64,000 nt of DNA, taken from contig OZ243931.1 in assembly GCA_965214055.1 (NCBI GenBank), forward strand, positions 186,001-250,000, in the 5' to 3' direction. Every line of letters begins with the position of its first letter. The stretch's first letter is position 1. Shown here piece after piece: positions 8,185-17,938 of the stretch. Position numbers and translations under genes: made by a program. The DNA comes from WTGA01 sp965214055 (GTDB lineage: Bacteria; Pseudomonadota; Gammaproteobacteria; Arenicellales; Poriferihabitantaceae). A model generated the notes under the pieces. The model made no database searches and was not told the origin of the DNA. It saw only the letters and a program-made list of their open reading frames with translations.

Positions 8185-9762
8185 TTATGCCGATATCGGC
8201 ATAACCCGGGGGAGCCGGATATCAAAATGTCGACGCAGATACTCATCCAGGTCTGCACCCAGATGATCCGGGTAGTGACTGGACAGGATTTCCCGAGTTC
8301 GGTGTTGGGCCACCTCCCGAATCTCCTTTCCGCCCTCCTCTTCCCACTCAGCGGGTGTCCGCCGGTCTGCGATGTCAGGATAGAGAAAATCGGACTTCAT
8401 CCTTGCCAGCGTTTCCTGCTCCCCCAAAAAGTGTCCTGCTGACCGGACCACCCGGTCGATCGCCTCCGCCGACAGCGAATCGACATCCATCTCCACAGGG
8501 CGGAGTGAACTCAGGATGCCACCCAGCATATCGTTGTCCACCACGTAACTCTCCAGGGCACAACCCAACAGGCTGGCCTGCATCCCGCAGGCCTGGGTGA
8601 TCAGGTTGCTCCCCGCATGGGCTGCCAGGCAAACGGAAAGGCATTTTTCATACCCGCTTTGCGCATCCGCAATCTTGCTGTCTGTCGCCCCCGCAATGGA
8701 TACGTTGGGCAAATCATAGAACTGCGCCATCTGCGTGGCCGCCGCCATCACCACCGCCTGCTCTCCTCCACCCCCGCTCATGCCGCCGGTGCGAAGATCG
8801 GTAATCATCGGCTTGGGACCGAATATGACTTTCGCTTCCGGATTGACCAACCATGCAAAAATCCCCCCTGCCAACGCCTCTGCCATCGACTGCACCACAG
8901 CCCCCGCCAGGCTCACCGGCGAAGAAGCCCCCACCTGGCCAAACACATTTGCGTGGACGGGAATATTATGCAGGGCGGCCTGTTCCAGCACGGCAAAGGC
9001 ATCTTCCGCGATCCGCAGGGGTGGGGTAACATGATTGATGTTGAAAGACAGGAATGGCCGGGCCTGGAACGCCTCTTTTGAGCCTGCGATCGCGAAACAC
9101 ATCCGAGCAATGTCCTGAACATGTACACCGGTCGCTGCCGACACACAAACATGCTTGCCCGTCCCGAACAGACAGGCGTAGGCCGTGTTGATGTCCAGGG
9201 TTTTCAGGTCCGGCATATCGGTTGCGACCAGCGAACGGCTGAAAAAGTGAACATTCGACAAGGCATCCACCAGACGGCAGGCATCGTACAGGTCTTTCAG
9301 GGTGGAAGCCCGATAACATCCGGTCTTAAGGTCCAGGATGCTGGGAGAGGCCCCACCTGACCCCATGTGCACGTTTTTTCCGGACAACTGCATTGCAAAC
9401 CCCGGAACCTGCCCGTGCAGCGTAAACCTGCGTTGAAATCCACCGAGTGCCTCTTCGACCAGTTTGTTTGGAAACAGGAGCCGGCCCTCCTCGGTAAATT
9501 TTCCCCCCGCCCGGGTGACCCGGTCAATCACTGCCACCGGGGCATCGGACAGCCCCGTGTTCTCCAGTACGATCAGGATCGTTTCATGGATTTTCCGGAT
9601 ATCGGAATCACCGAGCGGTTGATACCGTCCACCGGGCATACCCGGCCAGACAGGAAGTGCCGATGCGGTGTCTTCCGTTCCACTCCTTTCAGGGCGAGGT
9701 TTTCTGCGGCGGCGACCCCTGCGAATGGAGTCTTTTTTTGATTTTCCCGGATGGTTAGTCAT
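8185..9762 (-). CDS. Trimethylamine methyltransferase (MttB) family protein, non-pyrrolysine type
   Basis: The protein (525 residues from ATG 9762) matches the MttB superfamily of corrinoid-dependent methyltransferases that demethylate trimethylamine, glycine betaine and related quaternary amines. Supporting stretches include GSGGASPSILDL, SFNINHVTPPLRI, VFGPKPMITDLRTGGMSGG and SIAGATDSKIADAQSG. The frame is continuous and contains no UAG codon where archaeal MttB uses pyrrolysine, so it belongs to the non-pyrrolysine branch. The amino terminus is a lysine/arginine-rich tail of about 30 residues. No corrinoid-binding protein or reductive activase gene is present in this window, so the methyl acceptor must come from elsewhere. 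The substrate is inferred only. Confidence 0.85.
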   Translation of the reverse strand: MTNHPGKSKKDSIRRGRRRRKPRPERSGTEDTASALPVWPGMPGGRYQPLGDSDIRKIHETILIVLENTGLSDAPVAVIDRVTRAGGKFTEEGRLLFPNKLVEEALGGFQRRFTLHGQVPGFAMQLSGKNVHMGSGGASPSILDLKTGCYRASTLKDLYDACRLVDALSNVHFFSRSLVATDMPDLKTLDINTAYACLFGTGKHVCVSAATGVHVQDIARMCFAIAGSKEAFQARPFLSFNINHVTPPLRIAEDAFAVLEQAALHNIPVHANVFGQVGASSPVSLAGAVVQSMAEALAGGIFAWLVNPEAKVIFGPKPMITDLRTGGMSGGGGEQAVVMAAATQMAQFYDLPNVSIAGATDSKIADAQSGYEKCLSVCLAAHAGSNLITQACGMQASLLGCALESYVVDNDMLGGILSSLRPVEMDVDSLSAEAIDRVVRSAGHFLGEQETLARMKSDFLYPDIADRRTPAEWEEEGGKEIREVAQHRTREILSSHYPDHLGADLDEYLRRHFDIRLPRVMPISA

Positions 9763-9862
9763 AAAACTGAGCGCCTCTGCGACAAACAGGCCGAACCAAG
9801 CGGACATTCGAGCGGACTCCTATCCGGCAATGAACGCATTCCGCTTCGACCCAATGTCCCGG

Positions 9863-10825
9863 CTAATATTCCTTGTGGGGGATCCATACTTTGCCCGATG
9901 TGGTCTTTCGCCACTCAAAATACAGGATCAACAATCCGCTGACAATAATCAACCCCGTCCCAACAAAGGAAATCCAGTCCGGCCAGTCACCCCAGATATA
10001 ATAACCGATCACCAGCGCATAGGGCATGGAAGCATATTCGAACGGAGCGACCACGGAGGCCTCGCCGAGCCGGTATGCCTGGGACAGAAAATATCCGCCG
10101 AACCCGACAATCCCGCCACACAGGGCCAATAACAGGATACCGGAAAAATCAGGCACGACCCACGAACGCAACAGGAAGTCCAGTGTCGGATTCTCAAAAT
10201 GGTTGAACCGTCCATCACCGAGTACGAGACCGCTTATCGTGCAGACAATAAGGAAGGCGACCTGGATATAAAATGCAAGGGTGCCGGCCTTATCCTGAAT
10301 GCCGAGTTTTCGTGTGACAATCTGCATGCCCGCATAGGTCAAGGCAGCCAGAATGGGTAAAAGGCTCGCCATCTTGAACACCTCGGTGCCCGGCCTGAGC
10401 ATCACGATCACACCGGTCAATCCCACCCCGATTGCGACCCATCCGGTCCATCCCACCTTTTCTCCCAGTATCCACTGTGACAGGATGCAGATAAACAGGG
10501 GAGCAACGAAGAACAACGCCACCGTTTCGGCCAGAGGCAGAGTTGCCAGGCCGAGAAAGAAGAACATGTTGGCCAGCACCAGTAACCCGCCCCGCAACAG
10601 ATGAAGGAACGGCCGCCGGGTCTTCAGCAAGTGGAACCCGCCTTCCAGTTTCACTATACTCAGCGCAACCACCATCGCAAACAGTGCACGATACAGCATG
10701 ATTTCATGCAACGCATAATGCGGACTCAACCACTTGACGATTGAATCACTGATTGTCAGGAATACCAGTGCGCAGAGCAAACACAGGATACCCCGGGTAT
10801 TGGCACTCAAACCCTGTCTGGTCAT
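9863..10825 (-). CDS. DMT-superfamily (EamA) transporter
   Basis: The 320-residue protein has about ten hydrophobic segments, in two five-helix halves, as in EamA-type metabolite exporters. Family-like stretches are LFFVAPLFICILSQWILGE at the end of the first half and FEYASMPYALVIGYYIWGD in the second. The start is ATG at 10825, divergent from the class V aminotransferase with about 80 bases between them. The substrate is unknown; export of amino acids or metabolites is typical of the family. It lies upstream of MttB on the same strand, 100 bases away, so co-transcription is possible. Confidence 0.85.
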   Translation of the reverse strand: MTRQGLSANTRGILCLLCALVFLTISDSIVKWLSPHYALHEIMLYRALFAMVVALSIVKLEGGFHLLKTRRPFLHLLRGGLLVLANMFFFLGLATLPLAETVALFFVAPLFICILSQWILGEKVGWTGWVAIGVGLTGVIVMLRPGTEVFKMASLLPILAALTYAGMQIVTRKLGIQDKAGTLAFYIQVAFLIVCTISGLVLGDGRFNHFENPTLDFLLRSWVVPDFSGILLLALCGGIVGFGGYFLSQAYRLGEASVVAPFEYASMPYALVIGYYIWGDWPDWISFVGTGLIIVSGLLILYFEWRKTTSGKVWIPHKEY

Positions 10826-10907
10826 GGACGGTCGGATTTCGATTCAAAGCGCGCATAGTGGCACAAATGCACTTCGAAAAACAGGCAAAGAACCCCCGGT
10901 ACTGCAC

Positions 10908-12041
10908 ATGACGGAATCCCTCATCCCAAAATCAGAATTCATCGGTCTGGAAAAGACCGTGAACCTCACGGCTGGCGGGGAAGCCCCCATGCTGGTCTCC
11001 CACCAGCAGGCGGTCCGGCAGTTCATGGAAGACAAGGCGAGCGGTGAACACACCCGACACCTGCTGGACGAAATGATTGATCGCACCCGCAACCAGTGCG
11101 CGCAGCTTCTTTCGGTCAATCCGGATGAGATTGCTTTTCTGTCCAATGTCTCGGAAGGCATCAACAATATTGCCTATGGCCTGAACTGGAAGAAAGGCGA
11201 CAACGTCATCGTTGCAGACGTTGAATTCCCATCCGGCATATTGCCCTGGACCCGACTGGAAAACCGGGGGGTCGAGATACGCATTGTCCGAAACAGGAAC
11301 TGGTTTATCCATCTGGACGATATCGTCGATTTGATGGATGAACGGACACGAATCGTGGCAATCAGTCATGTCAGCATGTTTACCGGACAACGGATGGAGC
11401 TTGAAGTCCTGTCCAAAGCCGTCCAGTCATCCAACGCGCTCCTGTTGCTGGATGCCACCCATGCCGCCGGTGTGGTGCCGGTTGACGGAAAACATGCAGA
11501 TGTTCTGGTCTGCAGCTGCTACAAATGGTTACTGGGGGCTCATGGCACCGCGATCTTTTATATCAACCGGAATCGATTGCCTGATTTTGAACCCCCCTTT
11601 CTGGGCTGGAACAGCACCAAGCACCATGGAGGCTGGCTGCAACCCACCGATTTCCAGGTACAGGACAACGCCTGCGGCTTTCAACCGGGAAATTCCGGGT
11701 TCATCAGTCTTTATATTCTGAACAATGCCTTGGACCGATTGTCTGAAATTGGAATCGAACGGATCGAAAACCATGCGTTGGTTCTCAGTGGTCGACTTCT
11801 GGAAGAGGTGCAGCTTCTCGGGTTCGAACTGATGACCCCGAAAGAGGATATTCATCGTGCCGGCAATGTCTGTTTCATGACCGACAGGCTGGAGTCGATC
11901 CGGCGCTCCCTGGAAAAGGAAGACATCCTGATATGGGGAGCGTACGGGGGGTTCGGCCGGCTTCGGATATCGACCCATCTGTACAACGACTCCAGCGACA
12001 TCGAGAAGTGCATTGATGCACTGAAGGAGGTCGCCTCCTGA
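10908..12041 (+). CDS. Class V aminotransferase (PLP-dependent)
   Basis: The 377-residue product has the fold-type I layout of class V aminotransferases and cysteine-desulfurase-like enzymes. The PLP Schiff-base lysine is in VCSCYKWLLGAHG, preceded by the cofactor-binding Asp in LLLDATHAAGVVPVD. VEFPSGILPWTR and SNVSEGINNIA fit the family. I chose ATG 10908 because the frame upstream of it overlaps the divergent transporter gene and resembles no family. The closest functional relatives by pattern are isopenicillin-epimerase-like or kynureninase-like enzymes; the substrate is unknown. Confidence 0.8.
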   Translation: MTESLIPKSEFIGLEKTVNLTAGGEAPMLVSHQQAVRQFMEDKASGEHTRHLLDEMIDRTRNQCAQLLSVNPDEIAFLSNVSEGINNIAYGLNWKKGDNVIVADVEFPSGILPWTRLENRGVEIRIVRNRNWFIHLDDIVDLMDERTRIVAISHVSMFTGQRMELEVLSKAVQSSNALLLLDATHAAGVVPVDGKHADVLVCSCYKWLLGAHGTAIFYINRNRLPDFEPPFLGWNSTKHHGGWLQPTDFQVQDNACGFQPGNSGFISLYILNNALDRLSEIGIERIENHALVLSGRLLEEVQLLGFELMTPKEDIHRAGNVCFMTDRLESIRRSLEKEDILIWGAYGGFGRLRISTHLYNDSSDIEKCIDALKEVAS

Positions 12042-12225
12042 TACGGTTTTGATAATGGGCGGGTTGAGTTCCGTTCCGTGCAGCCGGGGTTTCAGGACCG
12101 GAGCCGGACTGGACAGGGAACCTTTCTTCAGCCCTGCAATCTGAACAACCGGACACTCATTCTTTCAGCATCCGGTTTCACGGGGCGCAACCGGGTCAAT
12201 CCCGACACCACAACCCGGATCAACC

Positions 12226-12555
12226 TCACTCCCTGATCTGTATATACAGATCACCATTCACCACCTGAACCGGGTAGGTGTTCAAATCGATGCATACCGG
12301 TGCACTTCTCGCCTCTCCGGTGGGGATATGGAATTCTCCCTGATGCAGGGGGCATTCAATGATATCGTCGATGACCAGTCCTTCCGCGAGATGCTGGTCT
12401 TCGTGGGTACACAATCCGTCCGTGGCAAAAAAGCCCGCTTCGGTATTGTAGACCGCGAAGGTTCTTTCTCCGAAATCAAACCGCATGACATCCTCTTCGT
12501 CAATATCTTCAGCCGGACCGACCCTTTGCCAACCCTCCTCTTCGATTTCTTTCAT
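12226..12555 (-). CDS. Rieske [2Fe-2S] ferredoxin
   Basis: The 109-residue protein has the two Rieske cluster motifs, CTHED near residue 49 and CPLHQGEF near residue 68, with the usual Cys-x-His and Cys-x2-His spacing. Small free-standing Rieske proteins of this size act as electron donors to non-heme iron oxygenases such as MocE-type systems. No oxygenase gene is beside it; the neighbour upstream is a class II aldolase-family protein. The partner is therefore not known from the window. Confidence 0.9.
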   Translation of the reverse strand: MKEIEEEGWQRVGPAEDIDEEDVMRFDFGERTFAVYNTEAGFFATDGLCTHEDQHLAEGLVIDDIIECPLHQGEFHIPTGEARSAPVCIDLNTYPVQVVNGDLYIQIRE

Positions 12556-12714
12556 ATTCAGTTCTCTACATCAAAAGTTTGCACCAGTCTTTGTCCTGCT
12601 CCCAGACCTACAAGCCGCCAGCAGAACCGGCATTTGAGTGTCCCGCCCTGCTTCGCCATCCAATGAAAGGGAAAGGGGTCACGGTACCTGTCGCTGTTAA
12701 GCCACCGATGGCCC

Positions 12715-13485
12715 TTACTGTGCGTAATCGGGTTCTTCCCGGTCCAGGATATCCCTGATTTCCCGCAAGTGGGCATCGGCCAGCTTCTGCACGTAACTTC
12801 GCCATTGTTCAGACGTTTTCCGGGCCACTTCGTCGGTGACAATGCGAAGCGGTTTTCCGGTCTGCAGCGCAACGATATAATTCTGACAGGCCCGCTCAAA
12901 ATAATAGAGGTCATCAAAGGCCAGCGCGATGTTGTCTGCCACCGCCATTATACCGTGATTTCCCATGATGATGATCGGACAGTCCTGAACCTTCCCCGTC
13001 AATCTTTCCGCTTCGTCTCCCAGACCCAGACCATCGAAACCATCGTCCACCACCGTCCGTCCGAAAAACCGCATGGTGTTCTGGTCGATGGGAGGCAGGG
13101 TACTGTCCGCCAGCGATGCCAGAACCGTCGCATACCGGGGATGGAGGTGCAGGATGCAGCGGGCATGGGAAACATTGCGATGCATCGCGCCGTGAATATG
13201 CCAGGCCGTGGGTTCCGGGGCATCCGGCCGGTCCAGGGTCCCTTCATCCTTCGCGTCCACCAGCAGCAACTCACTCGCCCGGACACTGGAAAAATGCCGA
13301 CCATTGGGGTTCACCAGGAATTGACTCCCGTCCTCCGATACCGCATAGCTGAAATGATTGGCAATGGCCTCATGCATGCCCATTCGCGCAGTCCACCGGA
13401 AAACGGCAGCCAGATCACACCGGGCTTCATAATGCGGATCATTTTCAATTCCCGAACCCGTGTTTTTCATTGCCGCAATGGACAT
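12715..13485 (-). CDS. Class II aldolase/adducin family protein
   Basis: The product (about 256 residues from ATG 13485; an ATG five codons later is also possible) shows the zinc-binding pattern of the class II aldolase/adducin family: the paired His of HLHPRYA near the middle and a later His in MGNHGIMAV. Members include fuculose-phosphate aldolase, ribulose-5-phosphate epimerase and decarboxylases. TAWHIHGAMHRN and HFSYAV also match. It is transcribed in the same direction as the Rieske gene, 159 bases apart. Its reaction cannot be fixed from the sequence. Confidence 0.85.
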   Translation of the reverse strand: MSIAAMKNTGSGIENDPHYEARCDLAAVFRWTARMGMHEAIANHFSYAVSEDGSQFLVNPNGRHFSSVRASELLLVDAKDEGTLDRPDAPEPTAWHIHGAMHRNVSHARCILHLHPRYATVLASLADSTLPPIDQNTMRFFGRTVVDDGFDGLGLGDEAERLTGKVQDCPIIIMGNHGIMAVADNIALAFDDLYYFERACQNYIVALQTGKPLRIVTDEVARKTSEQWRSYVQKLADAHLREIRDILDREEPDYAQ

Positions 13486-13821
13486 CTGCCAATCTCTGTG
13501 TGGAAGGAGGGTCGTCCGAATATACTGGAATTCAATCCCGAATGGCAATATCCCGAATCCTTCGATTAAAAGCCGCAGTCAAAAATCCCAACAGCGTCCC
13601 TGCCCGCTCCAGCCGGGCCTGCCTGCCAGGGATCCGGCCAGTCGCATTCATCCTGAAGAACCGGTTGACATCATATTGGGAAACCGGAAGAACGGCTTTA
13701 TAATCACTGTATATTTCAGGGTAATTCGTATTCTGGAAAATGAACCCGGCAGGGGTAACGCCTGTTCATACAGTATAATTGATGCATACCCGTGTTCTTC
13801 ACATCCATACCAACCCGATGA
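13486..13821. other. Intergenic region upstream of icd
   Basis: These 336 bases contain no convincing gene. There are two TATAAT boxes (13700-13705 and 13774-13779) that could serve the icd promoter. A TTGACA at 13666-13671 is too far from the first of them (28 bases) for a normal sigma-70 pair, so the promoter is unresolved. Confidence 0.4.
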
Positions 13822-15090
13822 ATGGCAAAAATAATGACTTACCAACATATCCAGCTTCCTGAAAACGGTCAAAAGATTTCCATTTCCAACAACAGGCTTG
13901 TGGTTCCCGATAACCCGATACTGGGGTATGTTGAAGGCGATGGCATTGGCCCGGATATCACGTCCGCCTCGTTGCGTGTATGGGATGCCGCCATCGAAAA
14001 AGCCTATCATGGCAAGCGGAAAGTTCACTGGTGTGAACTGTACATGGGGGAAAAAGCAGCTGGAATCTACAGCGGTGTCTATTTTCCCCAGGAAACGATT
14101 GAGGCCATTCGGGAGCTCGTCGTATCCATCAAGGGACCGCTGACCACCCCCATTGGAGGCGGGTTTCGCTCACTGAACGTTTCCCTGCGGCAGGAGATGG
14201 ACCTCTACGCCTGCGTCCGTCCGGTGCGGTATTACCGCGGAGTCCCTTCCCCGCTGATAAAACCCGAAGAGGTGGATGTGGTAATTTTCAGGGAGAATAC
14301 CGAGGATGTCTACGCGGGAATCGAATATGAAAGCGGGACCGATGCCAATAAAAAACTCGCGAAATTCCTCCGGGAAGAGATGGGCGCGGAATTTTTTGAG
14401 GATGCCGGGCTGGGTGTCAAACCCATCAGTGCCTTTGGAAGCAAACGACTGGTCAGAAAAGCCATCCAGTACGCCATTGATCATGATAAATCGAGCGTTA
14501 CCCTGGTGCACAAGGGAAATATCATGAAATATACCGAAGGCGCATTTCGCAACTGGGGGTACGAAGTGGCCAGGGAGGAATTCCGGTCGCATATCGTCAC
14601 GGAAGAAGAGTTGTGGGATGAACACCATGGGGAAATGCCCGACGGAAAGATCCTGATCAAGGACCGGATTGCGGACATCATGTTCCAGCTGCTGCAGCTC
14701 CGGCCGGCAGAATTTGACGTGATTGCCACCATGAACCTGAATGGCGACTACCTTTCCGATGCGCTGGCTGCAGAAGTCGGCGGGGTCGGCATTGCACCGG
14801 GGGCCAACATGGAAGACCATGTTGCCGTTTTCGAAGCCACCCACGGCACCGCACCCAAGTATGCCAACCAGAACAAGGTCAACCCCTCCTCCCTGATGTT
14901 TTCCGGTGTGATGATGCTGGAATACATTGGATGGACGGAAGCTGCCAGGCTGATCAATGACGCCTTTCCCGCGGTGATGGCGGATAAAACCGTGACCTAC
15001 GATTTTGCTCGGCTGATGGACGATTCAACCACGCTGTCCACCAGCGCATTCGCCGATGCGATCATCCAGAAGATCCATGCCGGACCCTGA
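13822..15090 (+). CDS. icd: Isocitrate dehydrogenase (NADP-dependent)
   Basis: The 422-residue protein catalyses oxidative decarboxylation of isocitrate to 2-oxoglutarate in the TCA cycle. It matches the E. coli type Icd from end to end: PVIPxxGDGIGPDI-like start (EGDGIGPDIT), the substrate loop GGGFRSLNVSLRQ, RENTEDVYAGIEY, and HGTAPKYANQNKVNP, whose Lys-Tyr pair is typical of NADP rather than NAD enzymes. The serine in RSLNVSL is at the position phosphorylated by AceK in E. coli, so such regulation is possible. It is a single-gene unit by spacing; 220 bases separate it from the next gene. Confidence 0.97.
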   Translation: MAKIMTYQHIQLPENGQKISISNNRLVVPDNPILGYVEGDGIGPDITSASLRVWDAAIEKAYHGKRKVHWCELYMGEKAAGIYSGVYFPQETIEAIRELVVSIKGPLTTPIGGGFRSLNVSLRQEMDLYACVRPVRYYRGVPSPLIKPEEVDVVIFRENTEDVYAGIEYESGTDANKKLAKFLREEMGAEFFEDAGLGVKPISAFGSKRLVRKAIQYAIDHDKSSVTLVHKGNIMKYTEGAFRNWGYEVAREEFRSHIVTEEELWDEHHGEMPDGKILIKDRIADIMFQLLQLRPAEFDVIATMNLNGDYLSDALAAEVGGVGIAPGANMEDHVAVFEATHGTAPKYANQNKVNPSSLMFSGVMMLEYIGWTEAARLINDAFPAVMADKTVTYDFARLMDDSTTLSTSAFADAIIQKIHAGP

Positions 15091-15310
15091 CCGCCCGTGC
15101 CATCGATAAGTGCTTCACATCCGGACCACCGGTTTTCCCGGGAATTTGGACCGGCAAGGGACCGCTCACCCGCCCGCTGCCATCACGGATGCTCCGGACT
15201 CGGTTTCATGGTCGAACCCGCCTTGCGCAGGAGCAATGATCCATCGGCAGACTGCAGCTTTTGGATAGGCGGATAGTCACGAACCTTTCACTACAAAACA
15301 ACGGGGTGTC

Positions 15311-15991
15311 ATGTCAAAAGGGAAAATCATTCTGGTCGTCGCAATCGGTCTGATCCTCGGCATTTTGTTGTACATCGGGCCCGAGCAATACCTCAACCTG
15401 GAATTCATCAAGTCTCAATTGAATGGGTTCAAGGCCTACAAGGACGCTCATCCCCTCCTCACCGCACTGGTATTTTCCGGCATATACATTCTGGTCACTG
15501 CCGCCTCGATCCCGGGGGCGCTGGTTCTGACCCTGTGTTGCGGTGCAATCTTCGGGTTTGTCGCCGGAACCGCCATCGCGCTGGTATCGGCCACCATTGG
15601 TGCCACCATTTCATTTCTGGTTGCCCGCTATCTTTTTGACGACCTGGTACAGAAAAAAGCGGGGGACCGCGTCACCCGGATTCGGGAAAACTTCCGCAAG
15701 GAAGGGGCGCTGTACCTGTTTTCCGTTCGCCTCGTCCCGGTGATCCCGTTTTTCGTGATTAATCTGGTGATGGGTCTGACCTCTATCAAGACGGTCACCT
15801 TTTTTTGGGCTTCCCTGATTGGCATGGCTCCGGGAACAATGGTTTTTATCAATGCCGGAACCCAATTGGGACGCCTGGATTCCATCAAGGGCCTGCTTTC
15901 CCCGGCACTGATCGGATCATTTCTGCTGCTTGCCGTGTTTCCCTATATTGCAAAATACCTGTTGAAAATGATCAAGGGCAGGGTGAATTGA
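15311..15991 (+). CDS. TVP38/TMEM64 (VTT/DedA-like) membrane protein
   Basis: The 226-residue product has an amino-terminal membrane segment and a central VTT-domain core: FSGIYILVTAASIPGA, GAIFGFVAGT with the re-entrant loop pattern, and RLVPVIPFFVINLVMGLTS, followed by GTMVFINAGTQLG. VTT/DedA proteins are integral membrane proteins linked to lipid scrambling or transport. The stop is one base before the start of the FAD oxidoreductase gene, so the two are a tight operon. Fused or adjacent TVP38 and MerA-like flavoproteins occur in several bacteria, so the pair probably works together, but the role is unknown. Confidence 0.9.
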   Translation: MSKGKIILVVAIGLILGILLYIGPEQYLNLEFIKSQLNGFKAYKDAHPLLTALVFSGIYILVTAASIPGALVLTLCCGAIFGFVAGTAIALVSATIGATISFLVARYLFDDLVQKKAGDRVTRIRENFRKEGALYLFSVRLVPVIPFFVINLVMGLTSIKTVTFFWASLIGMAPGTMVFINAGTQLGRLDSIKGLLSPALIGSFLLLAVFPYIAKYLLKMIKGRVN

Positions 15992-15992
15992 C

Positions 15993-17435
15993 ATGGCAAA
16001 GAAATACGACGCAAACCTGATTGTTATTGGAGCCGGCAGCGGCGGACTGGTCACCGCTTATATTGCAGCGGCGGTCAAGGCGAAGGTGATTTTAATTGAA
16101 AAGGGAGAAATGGGCGGGGACTGCCTCAATACCGGTTGCGTGCCCTCCAAATCACTCATCGCTTCCGCCAAATTCATCCACGACCTGCAAAACTCCAAAA
16201 ATTACGGGATCGGCAAAACCAGCGTCGAATTCGACTTCGCGGAGATCATGGAACGGGTGCAGCGGGTCATTCAATCCATCGCCCCTCACGATTCGGTGGA
16301 ACGCTACACGGCCCTGGGCGTTGAAGTCATCCAGGGCGAGGCGGAAATCCGGTCCCCCCACTGCGTCCGGGTGAATGGGTCAGACCTGACGGCCCGCAGC
16401 ATTGTCATTGCGGCCGGAGCGGAGCCTTTTGTTCCGCCCATCGCGGGGATTGAGGACATTGATTACCTGACCTCGGACACCATCTGGGAACTTCGGGACC
16501 TCCCGGAGAAACTGGTGGTCCTCGGAGGCGGACCCATTGGCTGTGAATTGGCCCAGTGTTTCGCCCGGTTTGGCAGTCAGGTCACGCTGGTGGAAATGCT
16601 GCCTCAGATTCTGATTAACGAAGATGCCGAGTTTTCTGATCAAATGCGTGAAGTATTCGATGGCGAAGGCATTGCCGTTCTGACCGGGCACCGTGCGGAA
16701 AAAGTCACTGCAGATGGCGGGGCCCGACGATTGCATTGCGACCGGGAGGGCACGCCGGTTGAAATTGAATTCGACCAGCTGCTGGTTGCGGTGGGCCGGG
16801 CTGCACGCCTGGAAGGATACGGACTGGACAAGCTCCGTGTTCCGGTCAGCCCGCGCAGAACCATTGATGCGAATGAATACCTGCAGGCCGGGCATCCCAG
16901 TGTGTACGCGGTCGGGGATGTGGTCGGCCCGTACCAGTTCACGCATGCCGCGGCGCATCAGGCCTGGTATGCGGCGGTCAACTCACTTTTCGGCACCTTC
17001 CGGAAATTCAAGGTGGATTACAGCGTACTGCCCTGGGCAACCTATACGGACCCGGAAGTGGCCCGGGTGGGACTGAATGAAAAGGAGGCCAGTGAAAAAC
17101 AGATTCCCTACGAAGTCACTGAGTATGACATCGGCGAACTGGACCGAGCACTGGCTGATGGTCACCCCTATGGGAAGATCAAGGTACTGACGGCACCCGG
17201 CAAGGACCGGATTCTGGGGGTCACCATCATCAGCCGGCACGCAGGCGACCTGATTGCCGAGTTTGTTCTGGCCATGCGCCACGGATTGGGGCTGAACAAG
17301 ATACTGGGCACCATTCATGCCTATCCGACCTGGATGGAAGCCAACAAATTTGCAGCGGGCAACTGGAAAAAGGCCCATGCCCCCCAGTGGGCGCTTCGGC
17401 TGTTGGAAAAATACCACCGCTGGAGACGCCATTAG
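15993..17435 (+). CDS. MerA/Lpd-like FAD-dependent disulfide oxidoreductase
   Basis: The 480-residue protein has the FAD-binding GxGxxG (VIGAGSGGLV) at the start, the redox-active disulfide in GGDCLNTGCVPSKSL, the NAD(P)-binding GGGPIGCELAQCFARFG near residue 180, the second FAD contact YAVGDVVGPYQFTHAA, and the carboxyl-terminal interface with HAYPTW. This is the mercuric-reductase/dihydrolipoamide-dehydrogenase class. It lacks an amino-terminal HMA domain and the vicinal carboxyl-terminal Cys pair of true mercuric reductases, so mercury reduction is unlikely. It is coupled to the TVP38 gene and is followed by about 500 bases without a gene. Confidence 0.9.
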   Translation: MAKKYDANLIVIGAGSGGLVTAYIAAAVKAKVILIEKGEMGGDCLNTGCVPSKSLIASAKFIHDLQNSKNYGIGKTSVEFDFAEIMERVQRVIQSIAPHDSVERYTALGVEVIQGEAEIRSPHCVRVNGSDLTARSIVIAAGAEPFVPPIAGIEDIDYLTSDTIWELRDLPEKLVVLGGGPIGCELAQCFARFGSQVTLVEMLPQILINEDAEFSDQMREVFDGEGIAVLTGHRAEKVTADGGARRLHCDREGTPVEIEFDQLLVAVGRAARLEGYGLDKLRVPVSPRRTIDANEYLQAGHPSVYAVGDVVGPYQFTHAAAHQAWYAAVNSLFGTFRKFKVDYSVLPWATYTDPEVARVGLNEKEASEKQIPYEVTEYDIGELDRALADGHPYGKIKVLTAPGKDRILGVTIISRHAGDLIAEFVLAMRHGLGLNKILGTIHAYPTWMEANKFAAGNWKKAHAPQWALRLLEKYHRWRRH

Positions 17436-17938
17436 CCACCCCGGCCGCTATAAAGCGCATTCAGCGTCCAGCAGACCCGGAAGTCCTTCTCGATATGGTT
17501 GATCGGGCGCCGAGCCAATTGGCCACCGCAAGAAAAAGGTCAAGGCGATCGCGCGGGGGTGCGGTACCGATCTGTCTGTAGGCAGCAGCGGTCACGGGCA
17601 CACCTTTTCTGCATCAGGGGCTCTCAGCAGATCGCGCAGGAATTCCTGCATCCAGATTGGCAATGCGGAAAACCCCGCTTTCAGATCGGCGCGAATTGCC
17701 TGTCCGGGCGAGGAGGCAGGAACCAAAACCGGTGTTTTGTGTTAAGACTGTCATGTCCGAAATATGACACATATTTCCGACGGTTCAAGTGGCATCCGCA
17801 ACGTGCTGCAATCTTCGGGCAACGAACGTAGTCGAAGCGGGTGTTCGATGGTGCTTTTCGGCAATCTCCATGAAAGGGAGCGACTCATCGGCAAAGGGAT
17901 TTTCCAATTTCCTGTCAAAATCAGGATTGTCGGTCAGG
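17436..17938. other. Intergenic region between convergent genes
   Basis: No confident gene is present. On the minus strand a short open frame continues directly after the dddP stop (17937 down to about 17785) with PDFDRKLENPF and later HHRTPASTTFVARRL, but it lacks a start codon and a recognisable family; it may be a gene remnant. A perfect six-base inverted repeat TGTCAT/ATGACA with a nine-base spacer lies at 17749-17769 and could be a regulator site. Confidence 0.4.

Noticed and set aside
8185..9762. Pyrrolysine-containing MttB
   Set aside because: The frame has no internal UAG and is open throughout, so no recoding is needed.
15993..17435. True mercuric reductase
   Set aside because: The vicinal carboxyl-terminal cysteines and the HMA domain are missing, and no mer genes are nearby.
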